From CAWJLS01 sp963843755 (GTDB lineage Bacteria > Acidobacteriota > Thermoanaerobaculia > Multivoradales > DATKCC01): a DNA stretch of 64,000 nucleotides. Each line of letters starts with the position of its first letter. Positions within the stretch are counted from its first letter, which is position 1. The position numbers were made by a program, and so were the translations under genes. The stretch lies in assembly GCA_963843755.1 (NCBI GenBank), contig CAWJLS010000008.1, positions 248,001 through 312,000 of the forward strand. Direction: 5' to 3'. Shown piece after piece: positions 6,555-14,461 of the stretch. The notes under the pieces were generated by a model that saw only the letters and a program-made list of their open reading frames with translations, searched no databases and was not told the DNA's origin.

Positions 6555-7889
6555 TCAGACGTGCTTCGCCAGGCGAACTCCGGTGAGCTGGAACCGGGTA
6601 CCGGCCGGCCAGAAGTTGCGATAGCTCACCCGCAGGTGATTGGCCGGCGTCGCGCAGGAGCCGCCTCGCAGAATCCGCTGGTTGTCCATGAACTTGCCGT
6701 TGTACTCCATCAGGGAGCCTTCGAACGGCTTGTACCCCGGGTACGGCTCGTAGTGGCTGGAGGTCCACTCCCACAGGTCGCCCGCGCTCTGGGCGAGCTC
6801 TTTCGGCCCGTGTCCGTTCGAGGCGGCCGGGTGGAACCGCCGGGAGTCGAGCAGGTTCGCGCCACCGCTCGGGAAGCCGGCGGTCCGGGCGCCGTGCTCC
6901 CACTCCGGCTCGGTCGGCAGGCGGACGCCTTCCCACTCGCCGCCCTGGGCCGCGAGCCAGTGGCAGAAGGCGTCCGCCTCGTAGAAGCTCAGGTGGCAGA
7001 CCGGCTCGTCCGGGTCGAGCGGACGCATGCCGCTCAGGGTCCAGAGAGTCCAGCCGCCCGCGCCCATCCCGCCGGTCCCGTCGCTCGACCGTTCCCAGTA
7101 GAGCGGCGCCCGCCAGCCCTCCGCGTTGACCCGGGCCCAGCCGTTGGTCATCCACAGCAGCGGGTTCTCGTAGCCGCCGTCCTCGATGAACGCCAGGTAC
7201 TCCCGGTTGGTCACCAGCCGGTCGGCCAGGGCGAAGTCCTGGAGGTAGACCTTGTGTACCGGCAGCTCGATGTCCCAGCACCAGCCGCCTTCGAGATTGC
7301 CGATCTCGCGGACCCCGCCCTCGAACGGGACGAACCGGAGAGGCTGTGGGCTGCCACTTCCCTCGCCGGCACTCCCCGCGTCGCCGGCCGGGCGCGGCGC
7401 GTAGGCCTCCCGGAAGCCGGGCGCGTTGCTGCCCAGGATGTGCTTGATCTCGGTCAGCAGTAGCTCCTGGTGCTGCTGCTCGTGCTGGATGCCGGTGGTG
7501 GTCAGGAAGGCGATCTCCGCCAGATCGTCCTCGGGGGCGGTGCGGATCAGCTCCTCCATGCGCTCGTCGACCGAACGGCGGAAGGTCAGCACCTCGTCGG
7601 TGGTCGGGCGGGTGACCAGGCCGCGCCGGTCGCGGGGGAGCCGCGGGCCGAGGGCCTCGTAGTAGGAGTTGAGGGGGAACTCCAGGCGCCGGTCGGCGTC
7701 GGTGTAGAGCCCGCGCGGCGCCAGGATGTTGCGGGCGAAGAACCAGGATGTGTGGCCCAGGTTCCACCACGGCGGGCTGACGTCGTGCATGGTCTGCACC
7801 CGGTAGTCCTCGGGCGCCAGCGGCCGGCAGAGCTCGAGGCTCAGGGCGCGGGTGTCGGTGAAGGCTCTCAGGAGTTGCTCGCGGTCCAT
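6555..7889 (-). CDS. egtB: Ergothioneine biosynthesis protein EgtB (hercynylcysteine sulfoxide synthase type)
   Basis: 444 residues, the usual length for EgtB. The N-terminal DinB-like half carries NLGHTSWF (His46) and the HEQQHQE motif (His136, His140), which are the three iron-binding histidines. The C-terminal half is a formylglycine-generating-enzyme-like fold with WEHGARTAGFP, LWEWTSSHYEPYPGY, RILRGGSCATP and RVSYRNFWP. EgtB joins hercynine to a thiol through oxygen-dependent C-S bond formation, making a redox-protective thiohistidine. The ATG at 7889 follows GAGGAG. No egtD (histidine methyltransferase) or egtC-E gene lies beside it, so the partner must be elsewhere or the substrate may differ. 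Confidence 0.93.
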   Translation of the reverse strand: MDREQLLRAFTDTRALSLELCRPLAPEDYRVQTMHDVSPPWWNLGHTSWFFARNILAPRGLYTDADRRLEFPLNSYYEALGPRLPRDRRGLVTRPTTDEVLTFRRSVDERMEELIRTAPEDDLAEIAFLTTTGIQHEQQHQELLLTEIKHILGSNAPGFREAYAPRPAGDAGSAGEGSGSPQPLRFVPFEGGVREIGNLEGGWCWDIELPVHKVYLQDFALADRLVTNREYLAFIEDGGYENPLLWMTNGWARVNAEGWRAPLYWERSSDGTGGMGAGGWTLWTLSGMRPLDPDEPVCHLSFYEADAFCHWLAAQGGEWEGVRLPTEPEWEHGARTAGFPSGGANLLDSRRFHPAASNGHGPKELAQSAGDLWEWTSSHYEPYPGYKPFEGSLMEYNGKFMDNQRILRGGSCATPANHLRVSYRNFWPAGTRFQLTGVRLAKHV

Positions 7890-8010
7890 GGTCGGGGGAT
7901 CTCCTCGATCGTCCAGGCGGGGGAATCGGGTCCAGATCGCTCGAAACGTAGCCTATCGAAGCCTTACGTCGAGTGCCGAGGGAGCGGATGGGTCGCGGGC
8001 GGAGACCCGG

Positions 8011-9768
8011 CTAGTCGAGCTGCTTGCGGATTTCGTAGAGCACCAGCAGCAGGCCGAAGGCGACGGCGCCGGCGAACCAGGCGAACTGCGCCTTCATCGA
8101 GAGGTCGGTGAGCTGGAAGATGACGATCGAGGCGCTGAGGATGAAGGTCAAGCCGAGGGCGCGGAGCTGGCGCCAGATCAGGCGCGACAGGTCCCGGTAG
8201 ACGGTGACCACGTCGCACGGCTCGACACCGAGCTCCTGGCGCGCGTCCAGGTCGATCAGGATCAACGGCAGATCGCGGTCGGGCCCCGGCGAGATCCGCT
8301 CCAGGTCGAGCTCCTCGTGGCAGTCCGGCACCCGCGCCCAGTCCTGGGCCAGCAGGCGCCAGTCCCGGACCATCCCGTGGGTGGCCTCGAGCCCCCGCAG
8401 GGTGATCCGCGCGGTCGCCGACTCGATCGTCACGAATCCGCCCGGCTCCAGTCCGAGCACGTCGAAGCCGTCGGCGGGGATCCGGCAGACGCTGATTTCC
8501 ATCTCCTCGTAGCGCGCCACCGTCACCCGCATGAGCTGTGGTTGGACCCGGCCGCACAGGCGGAGCAGCCACCGGACCAGGCGGGAGGGCCAGCGCCGCG
8601 ACTCCTCCAGGCGGCGCTCCCCGCGCTCGGGTGCCCGCACCACCACCGGATCGTCACGCTTGATGCCGAGCCCCTGGCGCAGCTTCTGGTCCATCTGTAC
8701 TGCGCCGCGCCCGGGACGCTTCGAGCGGTCCTGCGCCTCGTGGAGGCGTGCCCGGACCCTCACCGTCTTTCGCGGGTGGACGCTCTCCAGGATGACGGAT
8801 CGCTTGAGGCGCCGGAGTGGCCAGCGACCGCGGAGGCCGAGGGTCCGGAGGTCGTCCTCGTGGAGCTGGGCGATGAATGCCTTGCCCGCGCCCCGGCGGT
8901 CGCCGGTCGGGCGGGCGGTCAGGACCAGGCCGCCCTCGGCCGCGGCCAGGCGGTCCGCGCCCTGCCGGAGGGAGCGTTCGACCAGGATCAGCCGTTGGGT
9001 GCGCAGAAAGCGGTGGACGCGTCCGTCGGCCCGCGGGAGCGCCGACGCCGGAGTGGACGGTCCCTCCGGGCCGGGTTCCGGGGGCAGGCAGCCGGCCAGG
9101 TAGGCTTCGATCCTGCGGAGTGGCAGCGGCTCTTCGTCCTTCCCGGGATCGACGGGCATGGTGCCCACCGAGGGCGCCCAGAAGGTCTCGAGCAGGCCGC
9201 GGCAGAGGGTCGAGAGGTAGGCGTCGCTCGGTGTTTTCTGCCCCCCGTCGAGCGGTCGCGGGGTGGTGAACGTCCAGACGGGGACGGCAGGTCCGTCGGG
9301 CGCAGCCGCGCCGACCGGCACGCGGCCGGCGCAGAGCAGCAAGCCGTACTCGCCGGCACCGGTCTCGATCCGTGTCCCCGGCGCCGCGCCGGTGAGCGCG
9401 TCGGTGGAGACGAGGGCGGTGCCACGCTCCGAGGCGAGGCCGTTCTCCTGGGCCAGGACGGCGCGGAGCTGGTCGGCGGTGATCAGGTAGATCCGGGCGT
9501 AGGTCAGGGCGCCGGGCTCCTCCTCCGGACGGACGAAGGCGACGCCGCCCCCGCCCCACGTCCCGGCGTCGCCGGCGAAGTAGAGCCTCTGGGCGAGGCG
9601 GAACTGGCGGGAGGCCCGGGGCGGCGACGGGTCGGGGGCGCCCTCTTCGCCGGTCGTCTTGCCCTCCGGAGTGCCGCCGGCGAGGTAGGCCATGAACCGG
9701 TCGTAGGACAGGTTCGACCCGTAGGCGAGGTACCAGACGAGCGGCTCGGACGTCTCCGGGGAAGCCAT
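8011..9768 (-). CDS. Gamma-glutamylcyclotransferase-like protein with C-terminal membrane segments
   Basis: 585 residues. The N-terminal 200 residues begin with WYLAYGSNLSYDRF, the YGSN loop of the gamma-glutamylcyclotransferase fold, followed by LYFAGDAGTWGGGGVAFV and AQENGL. A central region of about 250 residues is rich in Arg/Leu and contains two short barrel-like stretches (LGIKRDDPVVV and LGVEPCDVVTV). The last 60 residues hold two likely transmembrane helices (LTFILSASIVIFQL and WFAGAVAFGLLLVLYEI). The family of the N-terminus is known as small soluble proteins; the long extension and membrane anchor are not something I recognise. It lies between egtB and the pnt operon on the same strand but far enough from both to be separate. 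Confidence 0.6.
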   Translation of the reverse strand: MASPETSEPLVWYLAYGSNLSYDRFMAYLAGGTPEGKTTGEEGAPDPSPPRASRQFRLAQRLYFAGDAGTWGGGGVAFVRPEEEPGALTYARIYLITADQLRAVLAQENGLASERGTALVSTDALTGAAPGTRIETGAGEYGLLLCAGRVPVGAAAPDGPAVPVWTFTTPRPLDGGQKTPSDAYLSTLCRGLLETFWAPSVGTMPVDPGKDEEPLPLRRIEAYLAGCLPPEPGPEGPSTPASALPRADGRVHRFLRTQRLILVERSLRQGADRLAAAEGGLVLTARPTGDRRGAGKAFIAQLHEDDLRTLGLRGRWPLRRLKRSVILESVHPRKTVRVRARLHEAQDRSKRPGRGAVQMDQKLRQGLGIKRDDPVVVRAPERGERRLEESRRWPSRLVRWLLRLCGRVQPQLMRVTVARYEEMEISVCRIPADGFDVLGLEPGGFVTIESATARITLRGLEATHGMVRDWRLLAQDWARVPDCHEELDLERISPGPDRDLPLILIDLDARQELGVEPCDVVTVYRDLSRLIWRQLRALGLTFILSASIVIFQLTDLSMKAQFAWFAGAVAFGLLLVLYEIRKQLD

Positions 9769-9826
9769 GGCAGGCGGGAGTCTACCGGAGGTGCAGGCCT
9801 GATCGGGGCCGGCCGGAAGACAGTGC

Positions 9827-9871
9827 GGGCCGGGCCCCCGGTCCGATCGTGGGATCGGCGGGGGCCCGGCC
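9827..9871 (-). terminator. Long GC hairpin after the pnt operon
   Basis: GGGCCGGGCCCCC at 9827 pairs with GGGGCCCGGCCC ending at 9871, with an inner CCGATC/GATCGG stem. It lies 49 bp beyond the pntB stop codon in the direction of transcription. Confidence 0.5.
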
Positions 9872-9919
9872 CGGGAGACGATCGACGAGCGATCGGCGGG
9901 ACGGACCGTGCCTGGCGCC

Positions 9920-11359
9920 TCAGGCGGCCAGGACGCTCTTCATCTCGGCGACCAGCTCCTGGAGCATCTTCTTCGCGTCCGAGAACAGCATCATGGTGTT
10001 CTCGTACTCGAACAGCTCGTTCTTGATGCCGGCGAAGCCCGGCGACAGGCTTCGCTTGATGACCATCACCGTGGAGGCTTCCCACACCTGGAGCACCGGC
10101 ATGCCGGCGATCGGGCTGTTCGGGTCCTTGGTCGCGGCCGGGTTGACCACGTCGTTGGCGCCGACCACGATCACCACGTCGGTGTTCTTGAACTCCGGGT
10201 TGATCTGGTCCATCTCCTTGAGCTTCTCGTACGGCACGTCGGCCTCGGCCAGGAGCACGTTCATGTGCCCCGGCATGCGGCCCGCCACCGGGTGGATGGC
10301 GTACTCGACGTCCGTGCCGTGCTTCTCCAGCAGGTCGGCCAGCTCCTTGACCGTGTGCTGGGCCTGGGCGACGGCGAGGCCGTAGCCGGGCACGATGATC
10401 ACCCGCTCGGCGTTCTCGAGCACCAGGGCCGCGTCCTCGGCGGTGTAGGAGCGGACGGTGCCGTACTCCGACGCCCCGCCGCCGCCGCCGGTGGTCTCGA
10501 CCGCGCCGAAGCCGCCGAACAGCACGTTGGCCAGCGACCGGTTCATCGCCACGCACATGATGTTGGTCAGGATGAGGCCGGAGGCGCCGACCAGCGCGCC
10601 GCTGACGATCAAGACGTGATTGTTGAGGACGAAGCCGGTCATCGACGCCGCGATGCCCGAGTACGAGTTCAGCAGCGAGATCACCACCGGCATGTCGGCG
10701 CCGCCGATCGGGATGACCAGCATGACGCCGAGCACCAGGGAGATCACCAGCACGACGATCGCCAGCAGGGCGATGGTCGCCGGCACCTGGACGACGAAGG
10801 CGAAGTAGATGCCGATGCCGAGGGCGCCGAGGATGAGCAGCGCGTTGATCACGTGGCGGCCGGGCAGCAGAAGCGGCTCGCCCTTGACGACCTTGCCGGC
10901 CAGCTTGGCGTAGGCGACGACCGAGCCGCTGAAGGTGACGCCGCCGACGAGGATGGAGAGGACCACGGTCAGGGCGGAAGAGCCGCCGAGCACGTTGCCC
11001 AGGGTCTCGACCTTGGCCAGCTCGACGCTGTCGGTCCAGACCACGGAGAGGGCGACCAGGGCCGAGGCGATCCCGCCGCAGCCGTTGAACAGGGCGACCA
11101 TCTCCGGCATCGAGGTCATCTTGACCTTGACCGCGGCGACCGCGCCGACGACACCGCCGACGATGACGCCGCCGATGATCCAGCGGTAGTCGACGACGCC
11201 CATCAACAGGAGTGTCGCGGCGACCGCGAGGAACATGGCGAAGGCGGCGACCAGGTTGCCCTTGCGAGCGGTCCGGACCCGGGTCATCCCCTTGATGCCG
11301 CGGATGAACAGGACCGCCGAGAGCAGGTACAGAAGCGGTACGACAATCTGATGGATCAC
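9920..11359 (-). CDS. pntB: NAD(P) transhydrogenase subunit beta
   Basis: 479 residues, typical for PntB. The first part is a chain of about eight or nine membrane helices that form the proton channel. The last 170 residues are the NADP(H)-binding domain with VIIVPGYGLAVAQAQHTVKE, FAIHP-type YAIHPVAGRMPGHMNVLLAEA and VVIVVGANDVVNPAA. The enzyme couples proton flow to hydride transfer from NADH to NADP+, supplying NADPH. The start is GTG at 11359 after GAGGGGG, ten bases after the end of pntAB. It is the last gene of the three-gene operon. Confidence 0.96.
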   Translation of the reverse strand: MIHQIVVPLLYLLSAVLFIRGIKGMTRVRTARKGNLVAAFAMFLAVAATLLLMGVVDYRWIIGGVIVGGVVGAVAAVKVKMTSMPEMVALFNGCGGIASALVALSVVWTDSVELAKVETLGNVLGGSSALTVVLSILVGGVTFSGSVVAYAKLAGKVVKGEPLLLPGRHVINALLILGALGIGIYFAFVVQVPATIALLAIVVLVISLVLGVMLVIPIGGADMPVVISLLNSYSGIAASMTGFVLNNHVLIVSGALVGASGLILTNIMCVAMNRSLANVLFGGFGAVETTGGGGGASEYGTVRSYTAEDAALVLENAERVIIVPGYGLAVAQAQHTVKELADLLEKHGTDVEYAIHPVAGRMPGHMNVLLAEADVPYEKLKEMDQINPEFKNTDVVIVVGANDVVNPAATKDPNSPIAGMPVLQVWEASTVMVIKRSLSPGFAGIKNELFEYENTMMLFSDAKKMLQELVAEMKSVLAA

Positions 11360-11369
11360 GGCAGCCCCC

Positions 11370-11660
11370 TCACTTCTTCTTTTTCTGCCCGAACATGCCG
11401 AGCATGCGATCCGTGACCATGAAGCCGCCGATGACGTTGACGGTGGCGAAGGCGATGGCCAGGAAGCCGAGGATGTTCGAGACCGTCGGCGGCGCGGTCT
11501 GGGCGGCGATCAGGGCTCCGACGATGGTGATGCCGGAGACCGCGTTGGCACCGGACATCAGCGGAGTGTGCAGGGTCGGCGGGACCTTGGTGATGATCTC
11601 GAACCCGACGAAGATCGCCAGCACGAAGACGTACAGGCCGAACAGCAGCTCTTGGGTCAT
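11370..11660 (-). CDS. pntAB: NAD(P) transhydrogenase subunit alpha, part 2 (membrane part)
   Basis: 96 residues, three or four membrane helices, with VPPTLHTPLMSGANAVSGI, the signature of the alpha-subunit membrane domain, and a Lys-rich C-terminus (GQKKKK). The alpha subunit is split into two genes, as in Rhodospirillum and many other bacteria. Its ATG at 11660 overlaps the pntAA stop by four bases (ATGA). Confidence 0.95.
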   Translation of the reverse strand: MTQELLFGLYVFVLAIFVGFEIITKVPPTLHTPLMSGANAVSGITIVGALIAAQTAPPTVSNILGFLAIAFATVNVIGGFMVTDRMLGMFGQKKKK

Positions 11661-12808
11661 GCGCTCACCTCCTGGAGGGCCTTGGCGGTGGCCTCGTGGA
11701 CGACCTCGCCGTCGTGGGTCAGCAGGCTTCCGGCGATGACCTCGTCCTCCCTGTCGAGCTTCAGACCCTCGTCTTCGGTTTCGAGGAGCTGGAGCAGGGC
11801 GTGGATGTTGCGGGCGTACATGGTGCTCGCGTCCTCCGGCATGGTCGCCGCCAGGTTCGAGGGGCCGAGGATGGTGACGCCGCCGTGGACGACCGTCTCG
11901 TCCGCCTTCGACAGGGCGCAGTTGCCGCCCTGCTCGACCGCCATGTCGAGGATGACCGCGCCGTTGCGCATGCCGTCGACCATCTCTTCGGTCACCAGCC
12001 GGGGTGCGGGGCGGCCCGGGATCAGGGCGGTGGTGATGACGACGTTGGCGTGCGCCACGTGCTGGGCGACGATCTCGCGCTGCTTGCGCAGGAACTCTTC
12101 GCCCATCTCCTTGGCGTAGCCGCCCTCGCCGGCGCCGCTCTCCATCTCCGGCAGCGGGATGAACTTGCCGCCCAGGGAGTGGACCTGCTCTTCGACCTCG
12201 GGGCGGATGTCGGAAACCTCGACCGTGGCGCCGAGGCGCTTGGCGGTGGCGATCGCCTGGAGCCCGGCGACGCCGGCCCCCATGATCACCACGCGGGCCG
12301 GCGGGATGGTGCCGGCGGCGGTCATCAACAGCGGGAAGTAGCGGCCGAGCTCGGCCGCGGCCAGGATCACCGCTTTGTAGCCGGCGATCGAGGCCTGGGA
12401 GGACAGGGCGTCCATCGACTGGGCGCGGCTGATTCGCGGCACCAGCTCCATCGCCAGGCTCGAGACTTTGTGCTCGGCCAGGGCGCGGACCGTGTCGTGG
12501 TTGCGGTAGGGAGCGAGCAGGCCGATCAGCAGGGCGCCGGCCTTCATCGAAGCGACCCGCTCCGGGCTCGGAGCGCGCACCACGGTGATCAGGTCCGCCG
12601 AGCCCCAGGCCTTCTCGGCCTCGGCGGCGGAGGCGATCGTCGCGCCGGCCTTCTCGTACATCTGGTCGGTGAACCAGGAGGTGGCGCCGGCGCCTGCCTC
12701 GACGGTGACCTCGAGGCCCTCCTTGACCATCTTCTGGATGGTTTCGGGAGTGGCCGAGACCCGCGTCTCCCCTGCGTGCGTCTCCTTCGGAATGAAGACT
12801 GCAGTCAT
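11657..12808 (-). CDS. pntAA: NAD(P) transhydrogenase subunit alpha, part 1 (NAD-binding)
   Basis: 383 residues, alanine-dehydrogenase-like NAD(H)-binding subunit. It starts FIPKETHAGETRVSATPETI and contains the Rossmann loop VVIMGAGVAGLQAIATAKRLGA and the mobile-loop region MESGAGEGGYAKEM. With PntAB and PntB it makes the proton-translocating transhydrogenase. The start is ATG at 12808 with GAGGAA upstream. A promoter with good -35 and -10 boxes lies 100 bp upstream. Order and overlap leave little doubt about a single pnt operon. Confidence 0.96.
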   Translation of the reverse strand: MTAVFIPKETHAGETRVSATPETIQKMVKEGLEVTVEAGAGATSWFTDQMYEKAGATIASAAEAEKAWGSADLITVVRAPSPERVASMKAGALLIGLLAPYRNHDTVRALAEHKVSSLAMELVPRISRAQSMDALSSQASIAGYKAVILAAAELGRYFPLLMTAAGTIPPARVVIMGAGVAGLQAIATAKRLGATVEVSDIRPEVEEQVHSLGGKFIPLPEMESGAGEGGYAKEMGEEFLRKQREIVAQHVAHANVVITTALIPGRPAPRLVTEEMVDGMRNGAVILDMAVEQGGNCALSKADETVVHGGVTILGPSNLAATMPEDASTMYARNIHALLQLLETEDEGLKLDREDEVIAGSLLTHDGEVVHEATAKALQEVSA

Positions 12809-12904
12809 GGGTTCCTCTGCGTGTCGTTTGGGTGAGTGTTCGGTGGGGCGAACGAGCCTCCGCCGCAGCGGAGACCGCGGGAAATCCGCTCGTGTTCGGC
12901 GACG

Positions 12905-12933
12905 ATCCTACCGGCGCGGTTGAAGGGTTGCAA
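12905..12933 (-). promoter_or_regulatory. Predicted promoter of the pnt operon
   Basis: Reading the minus strand: TTGCAA (12933-12928), a 17-bp gap, then TAGGAT (12910-12905). This predicts an mRNA leader of about 90 bases before pntAA. The same TAGGAT hexamer is used before the gene at 32023. Confidence 0.5.
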
Positions 12934-13026
12934 GGACAGGACCGGGGTGGTATCCGCACCCCGTGCCCCCGGGTCGGCCGTCCCACCCGGCGAGGTGGTG
13001 GGCGCTTCGCGGCCTCTCCGCCGGCC

Positions 13027-13032
13027 TATAAT
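13027..13032 (+). promoter_or_regulatory. -10 element TATAAT before the asparagine-synthase-like gene
   Basis: A perfect -10 consensus in otherwise GC-rich DNA, 97 bp before the ATG at 13130. No convincing -35 box stands 16-18 bp upstream. Confidence 0.4.
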
Positions 13033-13129
13033 GAGGCCCAGCGCCCGCCGCCCGCACCGCCGCGGGCTCCGCAGGGTGCCGCCGCCACCGGCCACCGACA
13101 GTCCGAGGCCGAAACTCCGAGGAGGTCCC

Positions 13130-14461
13130 ATGGAACGCCCCGTCGCCCGTGTGCTCGACCTGGTCCCGCCGAGCTCCCAGCAGATCCTCAACCTGAGTGT
13201 GGACGAAGCGCGGGCGCGGATCCTCGAGGCCGAGCCGGAAGGCGTCCTCGGCATCCACGGCTCCTTCGCCCTGATCGCCCGCGACGGCGAGCGGGTCTGC
13301 CTGGCCCGGAGCCTCGACCGCCCGCTGCGTTACTTCCTGGCCAAAGAGCCGGCCGGGCCGATGCTGATGGTCGCCGAGCGCATCGAGCAGATCCGCGAGG
13401 CGCTCGAGGCGGAGGGCTACGGCGACCAGTTCCATCCTTCCTACACCCGCATGGTGCCGGCCCACCACGTGGTGACCCTGCAACTGATCGGCTGCCCCGA
13501 TCCGAACCCCACCTACCGGCGGTTCTTCGCCCCGCCGCGCGGCACCATGGCGGCCGACCTCGACCTGATCGGCGAGCGCTACGTCGGCGCCCTGTGCGCG
13601 GAGCTGCGCGACTGGGTGGAGTCGGTGCCCGCGCGCGAGCCGATCGGGGTCGCCTTCTCGGGCGGTCTCGACAGCGGCTCGATCCTGGTCTGCCTCGAGC
13701 ACGTGCTGCGCGAGGCGGGCCAGAGCCCGGCCCGGCTCAAGGCGTTCACCCTGGAGGTGGGCGACGGCGGCGAGGACGCCCGGCAGGCGCGGGAGTTCCT
13801 GCGCGCCACCGGGCTCGAGATGCTCGGCGAGACCGTGGCCGTGGCGCCCGAGGCGATCGACCCGTTCGCGGCGGTCGAGGTGATCGAGGACTACAAGCCG
13901 CTCGACGTCGAGTGCGCGGCGGCCAACCTCGCCCTGCTGCGAGCGCTGCGCGAGCGCTACCCCGACTGGCGCCTGATGGTCGACGGCGACGGCGGCGACG
14001 AGAACCTGAAGGACTACCCGATCGAGGAGAACCGGGAGCTGACCATCCGCAGCGTGGTCGGCAACTCCATGCTCTACCAGGAGGGCTGGGGCGTCGACGC
14101 GATCAAGCACTCCCTGACCCACTCGGGCGGCTACAGCCGGGGGTGCGTGCGCACCTACGCGCCGGCCGCCCTGTACGGCTTCCAGGGGTTCAGCCCGTTC
14201 ACCCGGCCGCGGGTGGTGGAGGTGGCCGAGGCGATCCCGTTCGACGCGCTGGCCGACGGCTCCCACGACCGTCTCTACGCCTTGAAGGGCGAGGTTCTCG
14301 GGCGCGGCGTCGAGAAGCTCACCGGCCGCAAGCTCCCGGTCTTCCCCAAGCGCCGGTTCCAGGACGGCGCGGTCGCCGGCGCCGTGGCGGCGGAGCGCTT
14401 CGGCCACTCGGAGCTGCGCTACCGGGCCCACTTCCTGAGCCACTTCGCCGGCGCCTCGTGA
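13130..14461 (+). CDS. Asparagine-synthase-like ATP-dependent ligase lacking the glutaminase cysteine
   Basis: 443 residues. The ATG at 13130 follows CGAGGAGG. The C-terminal two thirds are an asparagine-synthase fold: the PP-loop FSGGLDSGSIL (Ser177-Ser182) binds ATP and DGDGGDENLKDYP matches the second ATP/substrate motif. The N-terminal 120 residues resemble only the later part of the class II amidotransferase domain (GSFALIARDGERV, ARSLDRPLRYFL), and no Cys2 follows the initiator Met. It therefore cannot take ammonia from glutamine in the usual way. Enzymes of this shape (beta-lactam synthetase, lasso-peptide cyclase) adenylate a carboxylate and form an amide. It overlaps the downstream radical SAM gene by four bases (GTGA), so the two very likely act in one pathway. 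The substrate is unknown. Confidence 0.8.
   Translation: MERPVARVLDLVPPSSQQILNLSVDEARARILEAEPEGVLGIHGSFALIARDGERVCLARSLDRPLRYFLAKEPAGPMLMVAERIEQIREALEAEGYGDQFHPSYTRMVPAHHVVTLQLIGCPDPNPTYRRFFAPPRGTMAADLDLIGERYVGALCAELRDWVESVPAREPIGVAFSGGLDSGSILVCLEHVLREAGQSPARLKAFTLEVGDGGEDARQAREFLRATGLEMLGETVAVAPEAIDPFAAVEVIEDYKPLDVECAAANLALLRALRERYPDWRLMVDGDGGDENLKDYPIEENRELTIRSVVGNSMLYQEGWGVDAIKHSLTHSGGYSRGCVRTYAPAALYGFQGFSPFTRPRVVEVAEAIPFDALADGSHDRLYALKGEVLGRGVEKLTGRKLPVFPKRRFQDGAVAGAVAAERFGHSELRYRAHFLSHFAGAS

Larger units (their letters stand above)
12809..13129. other. 321-bp divergent intergenic region (pnt / asparagine-synthase-like)
   Basis: No gene is supported. It holds the pnt promoter on the minus strand and a perfect TATAAT hexamer (13027-13032) on the plus strand, about 100 bp before the asparagine-synthase-like gene. 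The remainder is Pro/Gly-codon-like GC-rich sequence without clear structure. Confidence 0.5.
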
